From contig JAPKYD010000130.1 of the NCBI GenBank assembly GCA_026394475.1, positions 1 to 40,499 of the forward strand: a DNA stretch of 40,499 bases. The letters are read 5' to 3'. The position numbers and the translations under genes were made by a program. The notes under the pieces were generated by a model. That model was not told the DNA's origin. It worked only from the letters and a program-made list of their open reading frames with translations, and did no database searches. This document shows, in pieces, positions 9,184 through 17,204 of this stretch (its first letter is position 1; each line of letters begins with the position of its first letter). This DNA comes from Methanothrix sp. (GTDB taxonomy: Archaea; Halobacteriota; Methanosarcinia; Methanotrichales; Methanotrichaceae).

Positions 9184-9306
9184 TTGGCTGAGTTCAAGAA
9201 ACGAAATACGGAGAGGAAGGGCGGTAAAAAGGAAGAGATCAAAAGCAAGAAACTGATAGAAGAGAACCTCGAAGATCTGAGGGGCAGAGGCGAAGAGGAG
9301 AAGTAA
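9184..9306 (+). CDS. Possible very small highly charged protein
   Basis: An ORF of 40 residues from TTG (43 from GTG at 9175) reading AEFKKRNTERKGGKKEEIKS... LRGRGEEEK. A GGGGTGAG site sits 6 nt before the TTG. It follows the methyltransferase gene by about 50 nt on the same strand. Composition is almost entirely Lys/Glu/Arg, with no recognisable domain. It may be chance coding. Confidence 0.3.
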   Translation: MAEFKKRNTERKGGKKEEIKSKKLIEENLEDLRGRGEEEK

Positions 9307-9429
9307 TCCATCGCCAGGATCATCTCAGGCCGGGGGATCTTAATGGCCCATTCAAGTCGATATCGCGCTTGGTCGGCTGGAAGTCTTCATAGATCTCCCC
9401 GAGCCTTGAAGATCACTGGCGAACTTTGA

Positions 9430-9825
9430 TTACGAAGGTGTGACGCTCAAGCCCCGGCTTAGCTCCTTGAGCTTTTCTATGCTTTCCATGGTCTTGGCTG
9501 ACTCTTTCCGCTTCTCATCCTCGAAGTGTCTGATGATATCACCCAAAGATATGGTGAGCCTGTAGACCTTCATGGGGCGGCCTTTTCCATTCTTCTTGAT
9601 CTCTCGTTCCTCCACCCAGTTGTTATTGCGGAGGGTGCGCATGGCTATGCTCACCTCTGGCTGGCGGAGATTGGATCCGATCTCAATCTCCCGGGAAGTG
9701 GCCTCCTCCACGTTGGCCAGATAAGTTATCATGCTGGCCACGTTCCTGGGAATGCCGAGCTCCCTGAGCACCTCCACGAACTCCCGGTCAGAATCATCCA
9801 AAACTTTTACGGAGAATTGTTTCAT
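9430..9825 (-). CDS. Winged-helix transcriptional regulator
   Basis: 131 residues. Residues ~28-95 form a winged helix: ASMITYLANVEEATSREIE (helices 1-2), a recognition helix (RQPEVSIAMRTLRNNNW) and a wing (EREIKKNGKGRPMKVYRL). A charged C-terminal helix (HFEDEKRKESAKTMESIEKL) probably dimerises. It is like archaeal ArsR/TrmB-type repressors. A GAGGT ribosome site precedes the ATG and an AT-rich TATA region lies at 9862-9876. No ligand-binding residues can be named and the targets are unknown. Confidence 0.7.
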   Translation of the reverse strand: MKQFSVKVLDDSDREFVEVLRELGIPRNVASMITYLANVEEATSREIEIGSNLRQPEVSIAMRTLRNNNWVEEREIKKNGKGRPMKVYRLTISLGDIIRHFEDEKRKESAKTMESIEKLKELSRGLSVTPS

Positions 9826-10121
9826 AACGACCTCATTCTATTTTTGTATATAAGAAATACTTTATGATATAAATAGTTTATTTCGATGCCACTTATTTTT
9901 GTAAAGCCTAAGATTATGGATTTAATATGCATCTCGGCAAAGATAATCCGCTGCTGTGATGATATTATATCTATGAATTCATAGAAGGTACTAAATGGAA
10001 TTCGCGGTTCTATTGGGGGAAAATATATGATACATCTGCAATCCAAAAATAAAATGTAAATCACAGTGATAATAAAAATAGTATATTAAAATCGTTAATA
10101 TAATTTCGCCGTTCGTAAAAT
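9826..10121. other. AT-rich divergent promoter region between regulator and trpS
   Basis: About 300 nt of AT-rich sequence without a convincing gene. It holds TATA-like elements for the minus-strand regulator (9862-9876, with the small inverted repeat ATAAA-TAG-TTTAT) and for trpS (10079-10106). An 80-codon minus-strand reading frame here has an AT-driven composition and was not called. Confidence 0.5.
10079..10106 (+). promoter_or_regulatory. trpS promoter region
   Basis: Two TATA-like stretches (AGTATATTAAAA and TTAATATAATTT) lie 15-45 nt before the trpS ATG. The first is correctly placed for a transcript with a leader of about ten nucleotides. Confidence 0.45.
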
Positions 10122-11549
10122 ATGACTATTGATCCTAGCGACAAGAAGATAGATATATCATCGTATTCATCTGCTGCCGCCATGGAATTGAAGCTTGATC
10201 CCTGGGGCGCAGTTCACGTAGACGATTACTCCAAGCTATTTGAGGAGTTCGGGATATCGAGCTTTGATGAGATCCTGCCTCAGCTAGAAGATCCTCATCC
10301 CTATATGAGACGCAAGATCATCTTCGGCCACAGGAACTACGACTCTGTGCTGAGAGCAATGAAGCAGCACAGGCCCTTTGCGGTCATGAGCGGCTTCTTG
10401 CCCTCGGGCAGAGCGCACTTCGGCCATATGATGGTCATGAGTGAGATCATCTGGCATCAGCAGCAAGGAGGAGATGCCTTCGCCGCCATAGCCGATATGG
10501 AGGCACATGCTGTGCGGGGCATAAGCTGGTCAAGGTGCAGAACCTTGGGCATCGATGAGTACATCCTCAGCCTCATCGCCTTAGGTTTCCAGCCAACAGG
10601 CCACATCTACTTCCAGTCGGAGAACTATAAGATGAGGAACCTGGCCTTCGAGCTGGGCATAGAGGCCAACTTCTCCGAGGTCAGCTCCATCTATGGATTC
10701 TCCGGCGAGACTCATATCTCTCATATGGAGAGCGTCATGGCCCAGAGCGCCGACATCCTTCACCCTCAGCTGGAAGATTTCGGCGGGCCCAAGCCGGTGG
10801 TCATCCCCGTGGGAGCCGATCAGGACCCGCACATCAAGCTCACCCGCGACCTAGCCTACCGCATGAGAAGGTTTCTGGTGGAGATTCGCAAAGATTACAT
10901 CAGCATCCGGGGCAAGGCGGCCAGCGCCGAGCTGATGCAGGTAGCAGAGGCCATGCTGAGAGAGGCGGGCTATGGAAAGGTCAAGCGATACGAGGAGCAC
11001 ATCGATGTTACGGAGATTCGGGATCAGGAAGGCCTTCGCTCCGGAGCTCTTTTGGAGGAGATCGACCAGCGCATAATAAGATTGGAGACGGAACATGGCG
11101 AGTTTGGCTTCATTCCGCCTGCCTCCATCTACCACAGGTTCATGACCGGTCTGACCGGCGGAAAGATGTCCTCCTCCAAGCCGGAGAGCCACATCGCCCT
11201 GACGGAAGACCCCAAAGAGGCGGCCAGGAAGGTCATGCGGGCCATCACCGGAGGCAGGCAGAGCCTGGCAGAGCAGAAGAAGCTGGGCGGCGAACCTGAG
11301 AAGTGCTCCATCTACGAGTTCCTGGTCTTCCACCTCTCCGAGGACGATAAGGAGCTGCTGGAGCTGGATGCGGAATGCCGCTCGGGCCGGCGCATGTGCG
11401 GCACCTGCAAGAAGGATGTAGCGGAGAGGATCGAGCAGTTCCTCTGCGAGCATCAGCGGGCCCGCGAGGCGGCGCGGGAGAGGCTGCCGGAGTTTGGGAT
11501 AAGGTCATCAATGCTACCGTTGTCGGGGACATCACAAAGATCAACGTAA
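10122..11549 (+). CDS. trpS: Tryptophanyl-tRNA synthetase
   Basis: 475 residues; charges tRNA-Trp in the cytoplasm. It is a class Ic synthetase of archaeal/eukaryal type: the N-terminus LDPWGAVHVDDYSKL is typical, the HIGH-equivalent is SGRAHFGHM (~residues 90-98), the nucleotide/substrate region has PVGADQDPHIKLTRD, and the KMSKS-equivalent is GGKMSSSKPE (~347-356). The C-terminal helical domain binds the anticodon, and CGTCKKDVAERIEQFL is a usual archaeal TrpRS ending. About 20 further residues (GIRSSMLPLSGTSQRST) may be a lineage-specific tail. It is monocistronic or followed by a tiny membrane ORF. Confidence 0.96.
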   Translation: MTIDPSDKKIDISSYSSAAAMELKLDPWGAVHVDDYSKLFEEFGISSFDEILPQLEDPHPYMRRKIIFGHRNYDSVLRAMKQHRPFAVMSGFLPSGRAHFGHMMVMSEIIWHQQQGGDAFAAIADMEAHAVRGISWSRCRTLGIDEYILSLIALGFQPTGHIYFQSENYKMRNLAFELGIEANFSEVSSIYGFSGETHISHMESVMAQSADILHPQLEDFGGPKPVVIPVGADQDPHIKLTRDLAYRMRRFLVEIRKDYISIRGKAASAELMQVAEAMLREAGYGKVKRYEEHIDVTEIRDQEGLRSGALLEEIDQRIIRLETEHGEFGFIPPASIYHRFMTGLTGGKMSSSKPESHIALTEDPKEAARKVMRAITGGRQSLAEQKKLGGEPEKCSIYEFLVFHLSEDDKELLELDAECRSGRRMCGTCKKDVAERIEQFLCEHQRAREAARERLPEFGIRSSMLPLSGTSQRST

Positions 11550-11572
11550 GGATTGTACCGACTCTGGATCTT

Positions 11573-11713
11573 TTGGTCTTCGTCGCCCTTCTGATTTTTG
11601 GCGCAGTATTGCTGATGAACCATTTGCAGGCAATCGATCAAGAGCATGGCCAAATGCGGACGAGATTATTCCCAAAGGAGGAGAAACAAAGGCGACGACG
11701 CCAAAATAGATGA
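11573..11713 (+). CDS. Possible small membrane protein after trpS
   Basis: A 46-residue frame from TTG (LVFVALLIFGAVLLMNHLQ...) with one hydrophobic helix and a basic tail (RLFPKEEKQRRRRQNR). The frame is open further upstream inside trpS (INVRIVPTLDLL...) but has no better start there. The hydrophobic helix followed by a positive tail is protein-like. The start codon is uncertain and the function unknown. Confidence 0.35.
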   Translation: MVFVALLIFGAVLLMNHLQAIDQEHGQMRTRLFPKEEKQRRRRQNR

Positions 11714-11715
11714 GA

Positions 11716-12192
11716 TTACTGGGGGGCAGTGCCCCTATTTTCTCTCTTTTTCTTTGAGAGCACCTTTATTTCTTCGATCTCCGTCTCCGGATAGTTTCCC
11801 GTCTCGTCCTTCTCCAGGTACTTGACCATGTCCCAGACGTTGAGCAGCGCCACCGCCACGCCCGCTAGGGCCTCCATCTCCACTCCGGTCTTGCCCACCG
11901 AGGTCACTGTGACCGCAGCTCTGATCCGCTCCTGCTCCAGCTCGAAGTGCACCTCCAGCCCGGTGATGGGAATGGCATGGCACAATGGAATCAATCGAGG
12001 CGTGTCCTTTACCGCCAGGATGGCCGCCAGCCTGGCGGTGGCGAGGACATCTCCCTTCTTCACCTGTCCAGATTTTATGGCCTCGATGGTGGACTCCTTA
12101 AGCCGGATGGAACCGGAGGCCGTGGCCGTGCGATGCACCGGCGGCTTCCTTGTGATGTCCACCATCCCGGCCAGCTTCTCATCCTCGGCCAT
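11716..12192 (-). CDS. moaC: Cyclic pyranopterin monophosphate synthase
   Basis: 158 residues. With MoaA it converts GTP to cyclic pyranopterin monophosphate, the first step of molybdopterin biosynthesis, needed for the W/Mo cofactor of formylmethanofuran dehydrogenase. Family signatures are MVDITRKP, the LIPLCHAIPITGLEV loop, GKTGVEMEALAGV and the catalytic region NVWDMVKYLEKD. The start is ATG at 12192, overlapping the TGA of the upstream gene as TGATG, so the two are translationally coupled. A TTG one codon earlier is less likely. The C-terminal tail (LSKKKRENRGTAPQ) is disordered. Confidence 0.95.
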   Translation of the reverse strand: MAEDEKLAGMVDITRKPPVHRTATASGSIRLKESTIEAIKSGQVKKGDVLATARLAAILAVKDTPRLIPLCHAIPITGLEVHFELEQERIRAAVTVTSVGKTGVEMEALAGVAVALLNVWDMVKYLEKDETGNYPETEIEEIKVLSKKKRENRGTAPQ

Positions 12193-13601
12193 CAAAGCCT
12201 CATGGCCTCGGGGATCTTCTCAATCACGTCGGTGGCCACCATCCCCAAGTCCTTCTCCACATAGACCAGATCGCCTGCCCTTCCGTTCACGAAGGCTGCG
12301 GCCGTCGCCGCCCGCAGGGCCGAGGTGCGGGCATAGAAGGCGGCGGCAACTCCGGCCAGAACGTCGCCCGTCCCGCCCACGGTCATGCCTGGATTTCCGT
12401 TGGTGTTGGCCCTAACAATCTCTCCGTCCGTGATAAGGTTAGAGACCGGACCTACCTTGCCCTTAAGCAAGACGACCAACCCCTTCTCACGGGCATAACC
12501 CTTCAGGGGATCAATGCGCTCCCGAAAACTGGCTCCAGACAGAGCTATCCCGCTTATCCTCTTAAACTCGCCAACGTGAGGAGTAACTATTCCCTTCAGG
12601 GGAAGATCGGGCTGCAGGGCGTCAGCGTCTATGACCGTCTTCTTGCAGAGGGGAATTATCTTTGCCAGGGCCTCTTGCGTCTCAGGGTCCCTTCCCAGGC
12701 CCATGCCCATGACCACCACGTCGTGCCTGGCTATCAGATCCTTCAAGATTTCCAAATCCTCGGGAAGCAAGTGATCCCCAGACAGCTCCCTGACTATCAG
12801 ATTGGGCGAGAAACCGGCGATAATGGAAGAGGCACTCTTGGGAGTGGCCACGGTGACCACATCCGCCCCTGCCCGCAGCGCTGCCATGGATGTGAGAGCG
12901 GGTGCGCCAGTGTATGGACCGCCACCGATCACCAAGATCCGGCCACTATCGCCCTTATGGCTTTCCGGCGCTCTTTTCCCCACCAGCCAGAGATCTCCCG
13001 GGCCCACGAAAAACTCTGCCGCGGGAGGAATGCCTATGTCCGCCACCACGACCTCGCCGGTCATGCCAGGCTTGGGCCGGTGGAAGGTCACGGTTAAATC
13101 AGATTTGACCACTTTATCCGTTCCAAGTCCGCTGGGAACATCTACAGATATGACCGGCTTGCCTGCAGAATTGATAGCGTCAATGGCCCCAGCTTCCAGG
13201 CCCTTTATGACTCCTCGCACACCTGTTCCAAAGATGGCGTCTAAAATGAGATCGAAATCCCAAAGATGCAAATCTTGGGGATCGACTACCTCGATAAGAT
13301 CAAAATCCAGTGTCTCCAGGATCTGCCAGTTTTGCTTCGCTTCCTGTGTGGTGATATCTCTGGACCTGCCAAGAAGATAGGTTGCTACTCTGAAGTCGGC
13401 AAGGTGTCTTGCGGCCACGAAGGCATCGCCACCGTTGTTTCCACGGCCAGCAACTATGGCGATGCGCTTTCCTGGAGCCCTGGCCCGGACCTCGCGAGCC
13501 AGGGCAGCTCCCGCGTTCTCCATGAGCTGTAAAGGAAGCAGGCCAAAGTAGGTGCAGTTGGCATCCAATGCCCTCATGCCCTCAGGAAAAATGGGATTCA
13601 T
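12192..13601 (-). CDS. nnr: Bifunctional NAD(P)HX epimerase / ADP-dependent NAD(P)HX dehydratase
   Basis: About 469 residues. It repairs hydrated NADH/NADPH. The N-terminal YjeF_N domain (epimerase) shows MRALDANC, the phosphate loop GRGNNGGDAF (~52-61) and SVDVPSGLGTD. The C-terminal ribokinase-like dehydratase domain has GRILVIGGGPYTGAP, GLGRDPETQEAL and the nucleotide loop GGTGDVLAGVAAAF (~413). An ATG at 13601 (MNPIFPEGMRAL) fits homologues better than the upstream ATG at 13640. It overlaps moaC by TGATG. The pairing with moaC is probably only operonic, not functional. Confidence 0.93.
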   Translation of the reverse strand: MNPIFPEGMRALDANCTYFGLLPLQLMENAGAALAREVRARAPGKRIAIVAGRGNNGGDAFVAARHLADFRVATYLLGRSRDITTQEAKQNWQILETLDFDLIEVVDPQDLHLWDFDLILDAIFGTGVRGVIKGLEAGAIDAINSAGKPVISVDVPSGLGTDKVVKSDLTVTFHRPKPGMTGEVVVADIGIPPAAEFFVGPGDLWLVGKRAPESHKGDSGRILVIGGGPYTGAPALTSMAALRAGADVVTVATPKSASSIIAGFSPNLIVRELSGDHLLPEDLEILKDLIARHDVVVMGMGLGRDPETQEALAKIIPLCKKTVIDADALQPDLPLKGIVTPHVGEFKRISGIALSGASFRERIDPLKGYAREKGLVVLLKGKVGPVSNLITDGEIVRANTNGNPGMTVGGTGDVLAGVAAAFYARTSALRAATAAAFVNGRAGDLVYVEKDLGMVATDVIEKIPEAMRL

Positions 13602-13738
13602 GAACGACAATACACCTGCAAGGATTAAGTTCTTTGTCACCGGCTTTATCGGAGGTCTTTTCAGATTTTCCTGTGCATATATCCGCTGCCTTCTTCACCC
13701 CCTAGCTTTTTATCTTGCCTAGTCCTCATTCTTCGCCC

Positions 13739-14020
13739 ATGGTAAAGGAAGTTCACGCCGCTCATATCTTGTGCAAGACCGACAAGAAGGCGAAAGAAGT
13801 TCTGGAAAAGCTCGGCGCCGGCCAGAGCTTTGTGGAGATGGCCAGGAAATACTCGCAATGCCCCTCGGGCAAAAGCGGCGGCGACCTGGGATGGTTTGGC
13901 AAGGGGGCAATGGTCCCGGAGTTCGAGAAGGCGGCCTTCGAGGGCGAGAAGGGCAAGATCCTGGGGCCGGTGAAGACCCAGTTTGGATATCATTTGATCA
14001 AGGTTCTGGATAAGAAATAG
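13739..14020 (+). CDS. Parvulin-type peptidyl-prolyl isomerase
   Basis: 93 residues, a single rotamase domain. It catalyses cis-trans isomerisation of proline peptide bonds. Conserved positions: HAAHILC at the N-terminus, FVEMARKYSQCPSGKSGGDLGWF in the middle (active-site loop), GAMVPEFEKAAF, and the C-terminal TQFGYHLIKV. No signal peptide, so cytoplasmic, unlike bacterial PrsA/SurA. The start is the ATG at 13739 (MVKEVHAAHI), with an AGCTTTTTATC TATA-like element ~30 nt upstream. It stands alone, convergent with the next gene. Confidence 0.93.
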   Translation: MVKEVHAAHILCKTDKKAKEVLEKLGAGQSFVEMARKYSQCPSGKSGGDLGWFGKGAMVPEFEKAAFEGEKGKILGPVKTQFGYHLIKVLDKK

Positions 14021-14087
14021 AATGCAAAAAGATCAAAGAGCTAAGAAAGCATCAGGATAGAAAGCGGCAGGCCGGCAACAGTGGCTT

Positions 14088-14690
14088 TCACATTCTTTGC
14101 ATCTTCTGCAATAGCGGCTCTGCCTTTTGCAGCTCTTCATGGGCCCTGGTGAGATTTCCCTGGTGGATATCCTCCTTTGTGCCGGATATCACCGCTGAGA
14201 TGCTGTTCATCTCATCCGTAAAGTTCCCGTCGAACTTGACCGCCAACGGCCTGTACTGGGAGTACTTCTCCTGGAAGGCCCCAAAGGCGCTCACCAGCTT
14301 CTCATACTGCTCCACGGCTTCCTGCTCCTGTCCCTGGCCGGAGTACTGCAAAGCCCAAGAATAGGGCTCTTTCACCTTGTTTAGATCCTCCAGGAAGATG
14401 TTTTTGGTGAGAGCTATGCTGGCATAGCTGCCAGCCACGGCCAAGACCAGGACCGCCGCAATAGCTGCCGTCATAAGTTTCCTGTCCTTGCGCTTGACCA
14501 ATTCGCAGCTGTTCTTGCCAAGCAAGCTGTAAAGTCCGCAAGTGCTTGTAGCCGCCTGAAAGAGCAGGAGCGCCGCTATCAGGTAGAGTGGGATCTGCCA
14601 CTCCGTCCCCACCCAGAAGAACGCCACGAGGATGATGAGCTCTGCTAAAATCACCCTTAAAAGCCGATCAACCGTTCCCAGGTTCTTCAC
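14088..14690 (-). CDS. DUF2892-like membrane protein with C-terminal helical domain
   Basis: 200 residues. The N-terminus (NLGTVDRLLRVILAELIIL... LIAALLLFQAATSTCGLYSLLG) is a DUF2892/YgaP-type two-helix membrane unit, including the conserved TSTCGLYSLLG cysteine. A third transmembrane helix follows (~73-95, TAAIAAVLVLAVAGSYASIAL). The remaining ~100 residues are a soluble, coiled, acidic domain (EDLNKVKEPYSWALQYSG... HEELQKAEPLLQKMQRM), probably extracytoplasmic. A TATA-like element (CTTAATAATC on the minus strand, 14711-14720) precedes the ATG by ~25 nt. The function is unknown; the C-terminal half I do not recognise. Confidence 0.7.
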   Translation of the reverse strand: MKNLGTVDRLLRVILAELIILVAFFWVGTEWQIPLYLIAALLLFQAATSTCGLYSLLGKNSCELVKRKDRKLMTAAIAAVLVLAVAGSYASIALTKNIFLEDLNKVKEPYSWALQYSGQGQEQEAVEQYEKLVSAFGAFQEKYSQYRPLAVKFDGNFTDEMNSISAVISGTKEDIHQGNLTRAHEELQKAEPLLQKMQRM

Positions 14691-14777
14691 AGGAGAAGAA
14701 GTCTAAACGAGATTATTAAGGCTTTGCGGTTGGCACGGGCGATCGATCTATTTTTGCCAAAAATCTATCCCTGGCTC

Positions 14778-15056
14778 TTACCTTCGCCACTCGTAGCCCT
14801 GGCACACATCCAGATAGGCGATGCACCTTGGCGTCAGCCTGTACTCACCCTCCTGCTGCTCCACCAGCAGGGCCTTCTCCAGCATGAGCAGGTGATTCTC
14901 GAGATCCTGCTCCTTCAGATCCAGCTCCTCTTTTAGCTCTGCTATCCCCACCAGGTCCAGCCCAATCAGGTTGAGGATACCTCTGCGCACCTCATCCTCT
15001 AAAGCGGCCTCCTCTTGCCGGTGAAGGTAACCAGGCTCAGTTTTCCCGCCTTCCAC
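14778..15056 (-). CDS. Small winged-helix regulator
   Basis: 92 residues with a GTG start preceded by GGTGGTGAG. The pattern ILNLIGLDLVGIAELKEELDLKEQDLENHLLMLEKALLVEQQEGEYRLTPRC fits an ArsR/MarR-like winged helix: helix, helix, recognition helix, then a two-stranded wing. It ends in AYLDVCQGYEWRR. It is a likely DNA-binding regulator. Neighbours on both sides are unrelated, so the target is unknown. Confidence 0.6.
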   Translation of the reverse strand: MEGGKTEPGYLHRQEEAALEDEVRRGILNLIGLDLVGIAELKEELDLKEQDLENHLLMLEKALLVEQQEGEYRLTPRCIAYLDVCQGYEWRR

Positions 15057-15378
15057 GGTCTCACCACCATGAATTCATTATTATTATCTGGGGCTCGCTA
15101 TATCTACTTTTTCCGTATTTCTGTTTTCGAAAGGCTCAGTGGATGTTCAATGCCAAATGAATCCAATGCATTCGATTCTCAGCTGATTTCAATAATATCT
15201 ATCTTCCACCGTCTCGCAAACGTTTCATGATATCCTTATTCTCAACCGCCATAACACAAAAGTTGAAGAAATTACCAGTTTCCTTATCCGAACGGTCACA
15301 CCACAGCCGTGGCAAGGTTATGCTTTAATACCATCTTTTGCAGATAATTGCTGATAATTATGGAAGGTGATACTCTGG
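15057..15378. other. Intergenic region at the left edge of the AT-rich island
   Basis: About 320 nt. It contains a plus-strand TATA-like element (CTTTAATACC, 15323-15332) and a strong ribosome site AAGGTGAT (15364-15371) for the small ORF at 15379, and possible minus-strand TATA sequences for the winged-helix gene near 15095-15110. No RNA gene or repeat was recognised. Confidence 0.4.
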
Positions 15379-15534
15379 ATGACGAAAAAACCAAAATTTG
15401 TCACTACCGTCGCGATCATAACCAGAAGGCTGAGAAAGGGCAAGAGTTACGATGATTTTTGGTCGAACGGGATCGCCAGTGGCCCCGCCCGCCTGCCCGC
15501 GATTAAAAGAAGCACATCAACGTTAGATAAATAA
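15379..15534 (+). CDS. Small ORF, probably a truncated gene start
   Basis: 51 residues beginning MTKKPKFVTTVAIITRRLRK, then GKSYDDFWSNG, and ending in a low-complexity tail (GPARLPAIKRSTSTLDK). The start is well supported: AAGGTGAT lies 7 nt before the ATG and a TATA-like element ~50 nt upstream. The first ~28 residues look like the opening strand and helix of a folded protein, while the rest reads like out-of-frame or replaced sequence. The natural reading is a gene whose remainder was lost where the AT-rich cassette now begins, 10 nt downstream. I cannot name the family. Confidence 0.4.
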   Translation: MTKKPKFVTTVAIITRRLRKGKSYDDFWSNGIASGPARLPAIKRSTSTLDK

Positions 15535-15544
15535 TACATACAAT

Positions 15545-15913
15545 TTATATTAAATACTCTACTACATATTTAGCCTTATTAAGTGCATCCTTGGCGCTTT
15601 GTGACAAAATACCCACAAAATTTTTGTCATAATCACATTGTTTCCGCAAAAAACCAAGATCCGCTAGTTCACTGGCAATTTTCTGTTCTTTTCTTACCTT
15701 TGCAAAATGTACTCTTAATCCAGAGTGATCGCGACCATTATTATAAGCGTTGTATCTCCTGCTCTCAACTTCATGATGAAAAGCATGACCATACGCAGCA
15801 AAATAGGCTCTACTTATCACCGCTCTTTGCCCAGATTCAAGAGTGTAAGTGCTATTTGTCTGTCCTCCAAGGAATTGTGCCACTTTAAGACATTCTGCCC
15901 CAACAAAGGCCAA
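15545..15913 (-). CDS. HEPN-like protein, third gene of the cassette
   Basis: 122 residues with a TTG start at 15913; AGGTGA, which includes the stop of the preceding gene, lies 7 nt upstream, so translation is coupled. The segment AVISRAYFAAYGHAFHHEVE is like the first helices of HEPN-fold proteins (SRAYYAAFH). The rest is helical and ends KDALNKAKYVVEYLI. The catalytic HEPN motif R-x4-6-H is not clear: the nearest is GRDHSGLRVH, with seven residues between Arg and His. It may therefore be a non-nuclease HEPN, or the motif may differ. It closes the tight minus-strand cassette with the two genes upstream. Confidence 0.6.
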   Translation of the reverse strand: MAFVGAECLKVAQFLGGQTNSTYTLESGQRAVISRAYFAAYGHAFHHEVESRRYNAYNNGRDHSGLRVHFAKVRKEQKIASELADLGFLRKQCDYDKNFVGILSQSAKDALNKAKYVVEYLI

Positions 15914-15919
15914 TTTGTA

Positions 15920-16456
15920 TCACCTTGTTGGGATATAATCGGTTGTCAATAAAAACCATCCTGTCATTTCATTAAGTAAATGATAATAGCCTTCTCTGAT
16001 TTTCTCTATTCGCTCCATCACGCTATCATCATATACCGGCACTCTTACACAGAGTGTCAAATATGCACTATCTGGATCATTATAATCCCTAACATCGAGA
16101 AGTAATTGAGCCTTAAAATCGAAATATTGATAAACCAAATTAGATACATCTCTCGATAATTTTGCAATCTCAGGATAGTGATATAGATATTCAAACACCA
16201 CGGAAGAGGATACGATTTTTACCCCCAGAGTACGGAAGTGTCTTAAAATATCTTCTATTAGGACCGATACGGAAACTGATTCCTCACCAGTGGGGTCATT
16301 CTCTTGTTCCAAAAAAGCCACCTCACGAATCTCATAACGTGGCGTACTCGGTTTAGACAAATATGAATCATGGGATTTAATTTCACTCACAACTAAAGAG
16401 CCTTCCTCCTCTCCTAGGACGACATCGAGGACCGGGCGAGATACTAATGATGCCAT
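15920..16456 (-). CDS. Unknown protein, second gene of the cassette
   Basis: 178 residues, no signal or membrane segment. It starts 1 nt after the stop of the TIGR04255-like gene and stops 6 nt before the HEPN-like gene. It has an acidic, beta-rich N-terminus (VLDVVLGEEEGSLVVSEIKS), a central helix (VSVLIEDILRHFRTLGVK), and a C-terminal alternation of strands and helices (AYLTLCVRVPVYDDSVMERIEKIREGYY). I do not recognise the family. Its fixed place between the two others suggests a shared complex or a toxin/antitoxin-like unit. AT content is far above that of surrounding housekeeping genes. Confidence 0.6.
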   Translation of the reverse strand: MASLVSRPVLDVVLGEEEGSLVVSEIKSHDSYLSKPSTPRYEIREVAFLEQENDPTGEESVSVSVLIEDILRHFRTLGVKIVSSSVVFEYLYHYPEIAKLSRDVSNLVYQYFDFKAQLLLDVRDYNDPDSAYLTLCVRVPVYDDSVMERIEKIREGYYHLLNEMTGWFLLTTDYIPTR

Positions 16457-16457
16457 T

Positions 16458-17204
16458 TTATTCTTCCTCCTTGCAGAAGATCTCTCTTAGCGGAGGCAAA
16501 ATACAGCCCTCAAAAAGATTTTCTACCACTCCGTGTGCTTCCTCTATCCAATCCATTGACTGGGTTATTGGTATGCTCTGCGGTTTAGCCAAAAAATAAT
16601 CTATGCTTAAAAGGAAAGCTAATGCATTTTCAATCTCTGGCGTGGCATCTGTCAATTGAACTTGGCATCGATCTCGCTCGTCGGAATATGTAAAGAGGCA
16701 ACCTGCTATAAAATTAGCATGCGATTGGGGCAAATTTGGCCCGCAGAACGGTCTAAAATCGAAATATTTCTCTAAATCTACCTTGCCCTGCTCCGTAGGA
16801 ATCTCTATCTTATTGACATAACGCAGACCGATTCTTTGAACGCCCTTAAGCTCAACTCTCTCATTTAGTTTCTGAAAAGCATAATTAATCTGAGATTTAA
16901 AATCGCTCCATGAATGATAAGGCTTTAATCTATTTATCGATAGGATTCTCGGCCCCACTTGAATTAGCTTTTTTTTATCCTCTGATAGAAAACGAGCGAG
17001 AATAGTAGTATTAATCCGAGTACCTTTTACTGACGCATCTTGGAGCAGATTGATGTCTTGAAGTGCATGTTGCTCTATATGAGGGAACTCTTCGTGAATT
17101 TCGCCGTACATGATCCCTGGAGTCGTCAAATCCCAATTTGTATCGCTACTAAATCTAAATTCACAAACGGCTTCAATAATTGGTGTGTTATTATATTTTA
17201 CCAT
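16458..17204 (-). CDS. TIGR04255-like protein, first gene of the cassette
   Basis: 248 residues. The N-terminus (NNTPIIEAVCEFRF) and the central GVQRIGLRYVNKIEIP match the signature of the sporadically distributed TIGR04255 family, whose function is not established. There is no catalytic motif, signal peptide or membrane helix. It opens a three-gene minus-strand unit: its TAA is 1 nt before the next start. A weak GAGG ribosome site precedes the ATG at 17204. The patchy distribution of the family and the AT-rich composition point to horizontal gain. A defence or stress role is inference. Confidence 0.65.
   Translation of the reverse strand: MVKYNNTPIIEAVCEFRFSSDTNWDLTTPGIMYGEIHEEFPHIEQHALQDINLLQDASVKGTRINTTILARFLSEDKKKLIQVGPRILSINRLKPYHSWSDFKSQINYAFQKLNERVELKGVQRIGLRYVNKIEIPTEQGKVDLEKYFDFRPFCGPNLPQSHANFIAGCLFTYSDERDRCQVQLTDATPEIENALAFLLSIDYFLAKPQSIPITQSMDWIEEAHGVVENLFEGCILPPLREIFCKEEE

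Noticed and set aside
10851-11453. 200-codon minus-strand frame inside trpS
   Set aside because: Antisense shadow of a certain gene; GC-rich coding produces long open antisense frames here throughout.
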